Shown piece after piece: positions 54,911-64,000 of a DNA stretch of 64,000 nucleotides (the first letter of the stretch is position 1; each line of letters starts with the position of its first letter). Made by a program: the position numbers and the translations under genes. The stretch is from Sepioteuthis lessoniana (taxonomy: Eukaryota > Mollusca > Cephalopoda > Myopsida > Loliginidae), in the NCBI GenBank assembly GCA_963585895.1, contig OY757904.1, positions 83,083,301 to 83,147,300 of the forward strand, written 5' to 3'. Below the pieces are notes generated by a model. The model searched no databases and was not told the origin of the DNA. It saw nothing but the letters and a program-made list of their open reading frames with translations.

Positions 54911-56635
54911 ACGGGTTTTCTCTATTCTTTGAGTTACTAGATAACCTAGCCACTCATATTACCTTACCGTCAGAAAAAGTATGGCTCAAGTTTGCTATGT
55001 ATATAGTGCCCGAAGCCGTTTTGTCTTTCATTTTAATGGTAGCTGGTAGTTCGCCCGTGATGAGGACACAGTCCTCGGAAGCACTCTGTGCTACATGACT
55101 TGTTGATGTCAATGAAGGCCGGCCTATGGTTTCCCATAGTGATTGCGATATCAGTGTAATGTTGGAGGCAGTGTCCACTTGCAGCTGAGCAGGATGGCCA
55201 TTCAACTGTACTGCCACATACTTTCGATTTGATTTTGGATTTGGGGGGAAGGTTGCCACCAGACTGTATTTGTATTTGTTTTATGATGTTTTTGCCTGTT
55301 ATGCGAGGTTTGTCTACTCTGTGTTGGTCTTTGTCCATTCGGGGTACAGAATCCTTATTTATGGCCCAGTCGATTGCAGCTGCTGCTGCTGCTGCTGCAG
55401 TGGGGTGTGTCTTGAATGTACAGTTCCGTACAAAATGCCAGCTGCCACAATTCCAGCAAGCGGATGGGGGCTTGATAGGTGTTGATGTCTGTGGAGTGGG
55501 ATGGTGTTTTTTCGCACAGTGTTAACCGCGGAAGCTGTTGATTGTTGCACCATAGTTGAATCATGCTTTAGATTAACGAGGCGCTGGCATACTACGGCGA
55601 CTTGTTGTAAGGTTGAAGCAAGGCAAATACGACCACGAGAAGTGAGACTCAGCCTTAAGAGCTTCGTTAAAAAAAAGAACGTGTCGGGAAGTAAGGCAAA
55701 TGCAACCACGAGAAGTAGGATTCAGCCTTGGGGAGCCTTGCTCTGAGAGCGGGCCCCTGAGAGCTTCGTGAAACGAATTCTGTTTTTTCGCCGCTAACGC
55801 CTTATTTATATTAATGGAACACTTCGTCACTCTGATGGGCTACGTAAATAGAAAATTCTTCTATAAAAAAAATGGGCGTAGAAATAAAGTCCTTTTTTAG
55901 CCTGATATAGGCTACCGAAGATAATTAATTCCATTTTAATAGAGTTACTTTTGGCAGATGTGTTCTGTAAATGTTATAAAATGAAGTTTATTCCCTTTTC
56001 GTAGCCGTAACCGCAGGTCAGGGTCGTAAAAGGCTTCGTCATTTTCGGTCGTAGCCGGATGTTGTGTTCGTAAGGGTTAGTAATCCGATCTGTTTATGTT
56101 TGTGAACGGATGGCGAGAAGACAATTGAAACGCATGTTAAATAGTGAAATTAGCTCACCGAATATCTGTCTCGGGGTCTCCATCGTCTCGTCGAGGTTGT
56201 AGTCACGTGGGTGTTTAGGGAGTATGTATATTGTATACCGGTCGTGTTCCGACGATCCAAGCTTACATAGCAAAAGTCTTACTTTCCAGTCGTCAGCTTG
56301 TTCCTTGAATTCCACCCGAAAGAGGTCCTCAAAGCACGAAAACCACGTACAGAACGTTGATTTAGCCATTGAGTCGTAATGGAATTCCGTAATAGATCGT
56401 GCAATTGATTCTGCCGATGTTGCAAGCTTTGTTTCCGAGAGCGATAGTGAAGATGTTGAAAATCTCTCCGAAAATAATTCCATCAAACTTAACTGTTTGA
56501 TTGTTGAATGGTGCACTCAATTTTTTTTTAATAGATCCATTTGTCCGGTTAAACGCGTTTCTGCCTTTTTTTTTTAACGTTTACGTTCCCACGTGTGCAC
56601 GAAAAAAAATAAACACTCCTCGTCGCCAACATTTA
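54911..56635 (-). mobile_element. Gypsy-G gag-protease (Ty3/gypsy), 3'-truncated
   Basis: Minus strand from the LTR: leader with primer-binding-like 'gttggcgacgaggag' (about 56,614-56,628), gag ORF 56,516-56,094 (140 codons, with 'SITEFHYDSMAKSTFCTWF' and 'DDWKVRLLLCKLGSSEHDRY', typical of gypsy gag), then after frame breaks a zinc knuckle 'CWNCGSWHFVRNC' (C-X2-C-X3-H-X4-C, about 55,425-55,465) and retropepsin 'AVQLNGHPAQLQVDTASNIT' (about 55,160-55,220; DTA in place of DTG). It stops near 54,954, so RT and integrase are absent. Confidence 0.85.
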
Positions 56636-56881
56636 TGGTTTTAAGGTGGGGTTTCTGTGAATAACCATGTAAAAATGATACCAGAGCCAAGTGGAACGTT
56701 TAACAGATTTATTAAACAAGTTACAATTAAGCTTGTGATGAATTAACCACTGGATGTGCGATGAAGTCTCTCGTTCTGTAGCTGTGTGTGTTTTTCTCAA
56801 AGTGTCTGGCCGACCTCCCCTAATCACTTCCGAGTCAGTCAAAAGGGAAGTAACTCTATTTTCTTAGGATTGATCCTAACA
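56636..56881 (-). mobile_element. Gypsy-G 5' LTR
   Basis: About 246 bp. On the minus strand it starts TGTTAGGATC, has AATAAA (about 56,710) and ends near ...AACCA just before the primer-binding region. Its outer edge at 56,881 abuts gypsy-P LTR sequence, which resumes inside the LTR ('gtttttagtacgtatccg'), so gypsy-G inserted into gypsy-P. Confidence 0.7.
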
Positions 56882-58800
56882 GTTTTTAGTACGTATCCGT
56901 TTAGTACTGGATATTGGTGCTGAATATATATATTAAGCATTCTTCTCTGTGTATCATTCACCTCTACGATACAACAGATTAGCGACGAAGGTTCGGAAAA
57001 TTATAAGATTAACGACCAGGATTCGAGAAATAACAACTGAAACAAAGGATTGACAACGATAGCAGCAAAAGACGAACAAGCTCGCAGAAACATTTATTGG
57101 AAGTACTAATTGACAAGTACAACTCACTTACAAAAATGGATTATAAAAATTGCCTGCTGGAATTCTTGAAACAGCAAAGAGATTTCACGTAAATAGGAAA
57201 ATTTCTGAACAAACGTCAAGAAGACTTAAAAAGGCATCAAAAAGAACTCGAGCAACAAGAAAAAAGGTTTTCAAAATTACTGGAAGCTTTCTCAAAAAGA
57301 GAAACTGGTCCAGGCAGTTCTAACATCTTTTCTCAGGATTCCGTAATCAACTCGATTGGTGAATTTGCACACAAACCAAACGAAGACGTCACATTCATCC
57401 CATATTTTCGGAGATATGAAGAAATATTCCAAAAAGACTGTCTAACATGCTCGGATGGAAAAAAGGTTTGATTATTACCGGGTAAGTTAGGCGCTGAAGA
57501 AATTTTTTATTTTATACTCCCAAAACAATCCGGAGAAATTTTATTCCAGGAAACAATACAAATATTAACAAAAATATTCGGGGAGTGATGTTCATTTTTC
57601 AATACACGATGGCAGTTTTTAAATTTTTAAAGAAAGAAAATGAGGATTACACAACTTTTGCCAATATAGTCAACAGAGAACGTAAAAAAATTTAGATTGA
57701 GCGAATTAATACCAGATATGTTTAAATACTTGATTTTCGTTTCGGATTGGCTGCACCAAAAGATGCAGAATTAAGATCGAGATTGCCAACGAAATTAGAA
57801 CAAGACCAAAGGATAACACTTCAAAATCTTGCAGATGAGTGTCAACGTGTTTTAAATTTAATTGTCACAAATGGGTAAGAGAAAAAATTAAATGCATTTG
57901 TCATGGCTCGATCGCAAGACCTATTTGGTACGGATTGGATTGAGGAGTTTTACTTGTTCCACATACCAATAAATACGTTTTGTAAGAATGTACACTGATC
58001 GTCAACCAACACCGTTCGGAGGTCTTGGGTTTTGCTCAAAAGTAAAAGCAAAATTCGATCTAAAACAGGGTGTGACACCAATATTTCGACCAAAAAAGCA
58101 AGTACCGTTTATGGCATTTGCGAATATTGACAAAGAACTTGAACGGCTGGAAAAACTGGGGGTTATCGAAAAAAATCCTTTTAGTCCCAGGGCAAGCCAG
58201 ATCGTATACGTAAAAAAGAAAAACAACTATTAAATGGGGGTCGGATATTTTCAAAGTTAAATTTATCGGAGGCCTATCTGCAAATACCAGTTGATGAAAA
58301 GTGAACTGAATTACTAACGATTAACACGCAAAAAGAGCTTTTTAGATCCCTTAAATTACCATTTAGACAAACGGTAGCACCAGCGATATTCCAACAAGTA
58401 TGTTCAATGGGCGAGACTTTCATATCTATATGATATATGAATGAAAAGCAAAACCCGAGAATAACATGCAAGACATGTAAAGAAATTTTTCAAAAATGTT
58501 ATATGGATATCGGGTGTTAATACCAGCAGTTTTAACAAAAAAATCTTGAAGGATTTTCATATTGGACATCCAGGAATATCAAGAATGAAAGCTCTCATGA
58601 GGGGCTACGTCTAATGGTATGGCATGGTATGGCCAAGGAAATTGAAAATCTGATAAAAACTTGCAAAAACTGTGCGTTGGGGTCAAGGCGCCACCTGTTA
58701 AATTCAATCCCTGGCCAAAGACCGATTAGCTATGGTCAAGGTTACATATTGACTCTACCGGCTCAATAAAGGGGACTTATTACTTTATTGTGGTAGACAG
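56882..58800 (+). mobile_element. Gypsy-P element, internally deleted
   Basis: LTR end (56,882-56,975), primer-binding-like 'gattagcgacgaagg', leader, gag ('FIPYFRRYEEIFQKDCLTCS' around 57,390-57,450, and the C-terminal part to 57,875), a large deletion removing the protease, RT N-terminus ('GLGFCSKVKAKFDLKQG' at 58,024; 'IDKELERLEKLGVIEKNPFS' at about 58,125-58,185), RT palm start 'FSKLNLSEAYLQIPVDEK' (the motif A Asp is Asn here, about 58,250-58,300), then integrase zinc-binding and core start ('ILKDFHIGHPGISRMKAL', 'CKNCALGS', about 58,540-58,690). It is dead. Confidence 0.85.
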
Positions 58801-59689
58801 CTCGTAACCAAAAACAGCCTACGATTAAGGACTTCGATGGTTGATTTAACATGATTTAGCGGATTATGGCGGGTCCAAGTTATAAGGGAACGGGGGACTA
58901 ATTTCTGGGGAAGGAGAGAGAGAGAATTAAAAGATAATAAGAGGAAAAAGTAGATAAAGAGTCTACGACACGGCCAGTTGACCTCAGAGAAATCAGGCCA
59001 AATCACTCGTTATAGATCAGCCAGTTACGGATCGATGACTACGGCAATAAAAATAACTAGAAAAAAGCAAAGGTCCCAAAAATTCTGCGCTGGTGTGGAA
59101 AAACCGGAAACAGATATGTCCTCCCTCCAACACCAACCGAAAGTGAGGGGATGACTTGGATTTGAAAGTTAGTTGGATAAAAGACATGAAGAGGTAAAGA
59201 CAACAATTGAATACCAGTCAGAGACTACGTAAAGAGAGACGAAAATTATGGCCCTATTTTAGTGTAAGCTCCAAAAAGGGGTCTCACACTATACGTGCAG
59301 CAGTGGAAACGAAACCATCGAACGAATACGTTAGAACTGCAACAGAAAATCAGAAAGAAAATTCAAGGTCTGTGTCTGCTCTCATGATATGCTGTTTCTC
59401 TTTGTCCAGTTTTCAAACTCTGTTTCTTTCTCCCGACGACTACTTAAAAAGTATTGTAGCGAATAAACTTTTCTGTTAGTGATCTAAGACAGAGTTTTTT
59501 AGATTCGTCAACTTTTACCATGGCGAGGTTACAACCGTGCATTTGGTGTATAACGGTATAACGTCCTATTTGGTGCAGTAACATTACAACATTTAAATAA
59601 TACCGTTATGGTACAAACGTTTATTTAATGCCGTAATCGGTGCCACGCCCCATATTACGTAGTTAGTTCGAACTTGGATTAAATAAATA
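58801..59689. other. No gene seen
   Basis: Short frames only. 58,800-58,860 has words resembling the gypsy-P LTR start ('aacagcctacgattaaggac'), consistent with a 3' LTR remnant. The rest is unidentified. Confidence 0.45.
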
Positions 59690-60490
59690 CAAGGTGGAAA
59701 ACAAAAGAAAGAAAAAAAGACAAAGATAAACAAACAGAAAAGAAAGAAAAACAAGCAGGAAAAGAAAGACTAAATAAAAAGATAGAAGAAAAAGAAGTGA
59801 AAGAAAACACAGCACAACCGAAAAAACGGAAAGAAAATACAAGAAAGTCCAAAGAAAAAAAAGTTCTAAACGAAGAAAAAGGAAACAAAAGCGGACGAAT
59901 AAAAAATGAAAAAGAATATATAGCCGGACGGCTAAGAAATATAATACAAACAACTCGTTGGTTCGCAAGAGAAATAAGTAAATAAAGTTGGCGACCATAG
60001 TCGAGGGTGACCCGAAGGCTCCCTTTTCGATAGCTACTACACTAAGGTGTAGGGAAGGGCGCTACTCCTTTCCCAGGATTGCTCCACTTTACCCTTGATC
60101 CGTACCTTATAATGCTGAGTGTTAGGCAAGGAGGCATCAAGTACCATTTTTTGAGTCTTTGGTATGACTCAACCTGAGATTGAACCCAGGTCTCCCGGGC
60201 CATTGGCGAACACTCTAACCGCTACGCCAATGTCCGGTCGAAGAGAAATAAAAGCAGAGGGAAAGAAGAAGTGACAGCGTCAAAAAAGTGACAGCGTCAA
60301 TACGGAAAAAGAAACAACAAGAGAAAAGCAGAAAGAGGAAAATATAAGGAAGCAAGATGCAAGGCGAAAACAGAAAAAGAGAGAAGAGAAAGAAAAAAAC
60401 GCGGAGAAGGAACAGAAAAAAAGAAAAAACAGCAGAATAACTGAAAGAAAGGAAAAAATACAACACCACATGGGAGAAGAAAAGACAGTA
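59690..60490. repeat. Purine-rich repeat D, split by a SINE
   Basis: Collinear with 45,265-45,770; interrupted at 59,978-60,240. Open frames here are compositional. Confidence 0.8.
59978..60240 (-). mobile_element. SINE-B, full-length copy with 11-bp duplication
   Basis: A 263-bp insertion between two copies of aagagaaataa (59,967-59,977 and 60,241-60,251). The empty-site form 'taagagaaataaaagc' is seen in repeat D at 45,482-45,497. On the minus strand a tRNA-like head carries the A box 'TGGCGTAGCGGTTAGAGTG' and the B box 'GGTTCAATCTC'. The unique body and a 'tttatttact' end follow. This copy defines the family seen at 49,298 and 7,425. Confidence 0.93.
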
Positions 60491-60567
60491 AAAAAAAAAG
60501 ACACCAATTAAAATTAGGTAAATGCTCTTCTACGTTTCTTTTTCTTTTCTTCCCCCCCCCCCCACTT

Positions 60568-60925
60568 TCGTTAATTCAAGCTCTGTAGTCCGTATCTGAG
60601 ATTTGAAATAAGAGGGGAGGACGAAGGAGTTAGACGAGGGAAGAGGGTGGAAAAAAGTTGTAGACAAGGGGAAGGAGTGAGAAGTGTTGTATCTTTTTTT
60701 AATGTGTTGGTCACCTTGCTGTTTTTTGTTTGGTCAATTCTAATTTGGAGCCTAACTGTGCTTGAGTTCACCCTAGTTGTGTTTGGGAATTTGTGTGTAT
60801 GTCCGATAGTAGGGTTGGGTGTCCCACCGTCCCACGGAAAGTTGTTTTGGCTGAATTCCGACGAGGTAAGGAGATAAATGACAATGAAGCCTGTTCTTCT
60901 TGTTTGAAGGTAACGAGAGTTTTTG
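60568..60925 (-). repeat. Repeat C
   Basis: Collinear with 26,612-26,965 and preceded by a C-run (60,551-60,563). Confidence 0.55.
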
Positions 60926-61089
60926 CTTTTTTTGTTTTGTTTTGTTTTGTTTGTTTGTTTTTTGTTGGGTGGAGTTGAACTCGTAGGTGATTTCTCCGGA
61001 TTTTTGGTCTCGGGTGATGTCTGGGATTTGTGCGTCGAAAATAAGATGAATAGATAGATTTAGGAAAGAGAAGACGTCGGTGCCGATAG

Positions 61090-62800
61090 AAAAAGGTCTC
61101 AAAAATACCTTACTGATTGGTAAGCAGATGGAGAAGTCTTGAAGGACAAACAAACAAAAAGAAAAGAAAAAGAAATCATTTTAGCAAAAGTTATCTGTTT
61201 TTTGTTTTTTCTTTTTGTTTTTTCGTTTTTTTGTTGTTGTTTTTTTGGGTTTTTTTCGAACATTATGAGGTCTAATCGTCTGGCTGAGATTAGGTGATCC
61301 GTTTGTATGGCAAAATCACAGAAGAGTTTTTGCGTATCATTCTCCAGGAGAGATGCTGGGTTGTGCATATACCATTTGTTCGAATGTTCAAATTTCAATT
61401 TCTTGCACAACTCCCAGTGGATCACCTTGCCACCCTACTCAAGTCGAGTCTAGTCTTATTATTATTTTTATTTGAGTTTTTCACGTCAGCATTAGAGGGT
61501 GGTCTTTTTTGTGGAGATTAAGTGAAAGTAAGTCTCCTCGGGTCTCCAGTAGTTTGGATGGGATCCATTCGTCCTCTTATTTCCAAGTCCCCCAGTCCCT
61601 TTATTAATCCTTTGCTGACTGTACCAAGGGAACAAATTACAATTGGTATCACCGTCACTTTCATGTTCTGCAGTTTCTTCAATTCTCTAGCTAGGTCGAG
61701 GTATTCATCGTTCTTTTCACTTTCTTTCAATTTTACACTATGATCAGCCGGGACAGCAAACTCCACAAGTTGGTAAGTTATCTTTTTCTTTTATTTTTTA
61801 TTATAATAAGGTCTGGTCGTCTGGCTGAGATCTAGTGATGGGTTCGTATGTCAAAGAGGAGTTTGTGTGTCTCATTATCCCGGACAGATATTGGGTTATG
61901 CATATACCATTACTTCGTATGGTCAAATTTCAATTTCTTGTACAATTCCAAGTGGATCACTTTGCCTACCAAGTCCCGTTTAGTCTTATACTTTTTCTGT
62001 GCTAATTTGCTGCATTCGTTGATTTTGTAATTGATCGTTTTCTCTCTATCACCACATAAGCTACATCTGCTGTTTCTATTCATTCTTAATTTTTTCTTTC
62101 ATCTCCTCTTGTTTGATGGTCTCTGCTTCCAATATACCCAAGTATTTGTAGATTTCCTTTTCTACGAGCGTTCTAATTTTATCTTGATTTGGTAGTTCTA
62201 TTGCGTTTGTAAATGTCGTCTGCCGCTTTTCATTTCTAGCCTGGCACATTTTTCTATGCCAAATTCCATTCCTATGTTCTGACTGTGTATATAAGTCTTT
62301 GTATCTTCGCTTCAGCTAAGCTTCAACTCTCCATATTTTCATGGCTTTTTCGATAAAATTTATGACTTCAACTGATATTTTGTACATTTTGAGATAGTTT
62401 ATTGTACAGCTTTGACAGACCATATCAAATGCCTTTTTGTAGTCAATCCATGCCATAGCTAGATTTTTGTGTCTCGTATTGCTCTCGTTGAGGATGTGCT
62501 GATCAATATAGAGGAGTTCTCCTGTACCTCTTGATCATTTGCAGCATCCTTTCTATTCCACAGTGAACAATCCGTGGCTTGTTAGCGAGAAATAAATCTC
62601 TTCTCTTATTTGTGCCATTAGAATTTTCCACATCATCGGTAATTATTATTTAAATTATAAACGTTGTATGTATTTTGTCAAAACCATTACGGGATAAGAA
62701 GTTTCTATTTGAAATATTTCCAGTAAGAATCGAATCTTCATAAAATCACGGGAACAACTATCGAAATGAATTAAGATATCACTTTTGTAACACAATGAAA
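61090..62800 (-). mobile_element. R2/R4-type LINE with endonuclease tail
   Basis: The minus strand retains the C-terminal part missing at 45.9 kb: 'VIHWELCKKLKFEHSNKWYM'-type sequence (about 61,345-61,420), 'QTDHLISARRLDLIMF' (about 61,258-61,305), then 'EFAVPADHSVKLKESEK' and 'KLQNMKVTVIPIVICSLGTV' (61,518-61,766). The (R)PDL...DFAVP pattern is the restriction-like endonuclease core; here the PD pair reads LD. Upstream RT pieces (61,830-62,800) are decayed and collinear with 27,020-27,560 and 46,560-47,340. A GT/T-rich stretch (61,190-61,260) interrupts it. Confidence 0.75.
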
Positions 62801-62929
62801 CTGACAAAATAGAGTATGGCGGAGACGGTAGACAATAAAAAAAAAAGATTACTTAGATGGACTTTAACTAACTTAAAAAACATAAGGAAGAGGTGGACGT
62901 TCTTTTTCCACAGTTTAAACCTCAGAAGT

Positions 62930-64000
62930 CATGGGAAGCAGCGTGGTGCATCTGAAGTAAGTCGGATGAGCCCAACGTCGGGTCAACGGCGGGATTCCCC
63001 TGAGGCTGAGCGGAAAAACTCCACGGGGCAATGGCCGGGATCACTTAGTTCAGTCAAGAAACTACTGCTACTCATCTATAAGTGTGGCCTCAATTGATGA
63101 GGTAAAATACAGCCATCAAAATATAACCATGACTCTCACTCATACTATATGTCCAAACCACTTTTCTCTTTACGTCGGTAAACAAGGAATGCATTCTGCT
63201 GAGGTTGGAATTCTGGCATCACTGTTCGAAAAATCACCAACAGAACTCAAACACAAACAAACACTAATTAAATGTAAAAGCATGACATTTAATATTAGAA
63301 CTTTAAATAGAACAGGCGAACTACTAGAACTGACAGCGTCTATGTCTGAGCATAATATAGACATAGTATGCGTACAAGAACACAGATATCATCATAGTCA
63401 AGTAGAAATAAAAAAACACCATTCTGGGAATGGATGGACATTTATCTGAGCATCTGCATGGAAAAACTCCGTCAATGCCGTCATAGGGGATATAGGAAAG
63501 CTTCTCACGTATCGAGCCATAAAATTACTTAATAGCATCGAGAAAATACAACTCAGAATGATGGTAGCTACGTTTAACGACAACCCCAGCACAACGATCA
63601 TATCCTATTACAGTCCGACAAATACTAGTGATGACACTGACCTCATCAACTTCTATAACAAGCTATAATAATATTGATATTAAATATCATTATTAGATAT
63701 TATTTTTATCATCAATATTAAATTTCAGAAATAGAAGGGAACATTATGGACCAACACTTACGCAAAAATACTAAATCACTGATTGAAATTCGATAATCTT
63801 CAGTTGTGCGAAAAACTTACTTCGAATGACGAGTATGAGAACTTCGTCCATGTTCATATGGAAGCTGTAACAGAATGCATACCAACCAAACCAAGAGACA
63901 AACACAGAGTTCCATGGAAGATAGTTGCAGTTAGGGAAAAACTAGAAAACGTGAAAACAGCATCACTATGTAACAAAAAGAAGCCAACTAAAGCCAACTT
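62930..64000 (+). mobile_element. RTE-type LINE, 5' end, runs off the window
   Basis: The GC-richer 5' region (62,930-63,085) and endonuclease N-terminus ('HFSLYVGKQGMHSAEVGILA', 'MTFNIRTLNRTGELLELTAS', 'IDIVCVQEHRYHH') form an open stretch from 63,084 to 63,449. Further pieces, with a deletion around 63,665-63,720 (AT-rich insert), continue to the window end. It is collinear with 27,595 and 47,450, each of which precedes a repeat-gene copy. Confidence 0.85.

Noticed and set aside
59797-59985. Lys-rich short ORFs in purine-rich DNA (also 45,580-45,789)
   Set aside because: Compositional artefacts of repeat D.

Overview
Organism and character. This is AT-rich animal genomic DNA dominated by transposable-element debris and long (AT)n, (CA)n and (CT)n microsatellites. 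The element set points to a coleoid cephalopod, octopus-like first: RTE-type LINEs ending in a 'MDDREGWRER'-type C-terminus, R2/R4-type LINEs with a restriction-like endonuclease tail, mariner transposase remnants, several Ty3/gypsy lineages, Penelope-like elements and tRNA-derived SINEs. This is inference from recognised families, not a search result. No rRNA, intact tRNA, CRISPR or bacterial-type gene is visible.

Main content. The only host gene I can support is a small family of four tandem, same-strand paralogs encoding a secreted, cysteine-free protein built of 17-residue repeats (51-bp unit, consensus EAMKSDKHFGDAEETTT). Copy 1 (about 13.9-16.8 kb) is the most complete: TATA box and initiator, non-coding first exon, signal-peptide exon, and an exon with 39 uninterrupted units, then a polyadenylation signal. 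Copy 2 (32.5-34.7 kb) has the same architecture with about 20 units, but one frameshift and an early stop. Copy 3 (51.8-52.2 kb, about 5 units) and copy 0 (7.7-8.0 kb, about 1.5 decayed units) have lost promoter and signal exon.

Layout. The paralogs sit in a tandemly duplicated segment of roughly 18-20 kb. Each unit reads approximately: repeat gene, RTE LINE 3' end, CA/TA microsatellite, mariner, minus-strand gypsy (called M here), plus-strand gypsy (P), minus-strand R2-like LINE, plus-strand RTE LINE, next repeat gene. Unit boundaries are seen near 7.2, 12.4, 30.7 and 50.5 kb. A new R2-like/RTE pair starts at 61-64 kb, so another paralog is expected just beyond the right edge. Later insertions decorate individual units: a Penelope-like RT (17.6-18.5 kb), a complete but internally deleted LTR element with a 5-bp target duplication (22.7-24.8 kb), a 50-bp satellite (36.6-37.5 kb), candidate solo LTRs (44.0-45.2 and 54.4-54.9 kb), a minus-strand gypsy gag-pro with its 5' LTR (54.9-56.9 kb) and three SINEs with visible target-site duplications.

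Limits. All homology statements come from reading the sequence and from knowledge of the families. Element boundaries without a stated duplication or terminal motif are approximate, often by tens of bases. Small indels in the repeat exon could be real or assembly errors.
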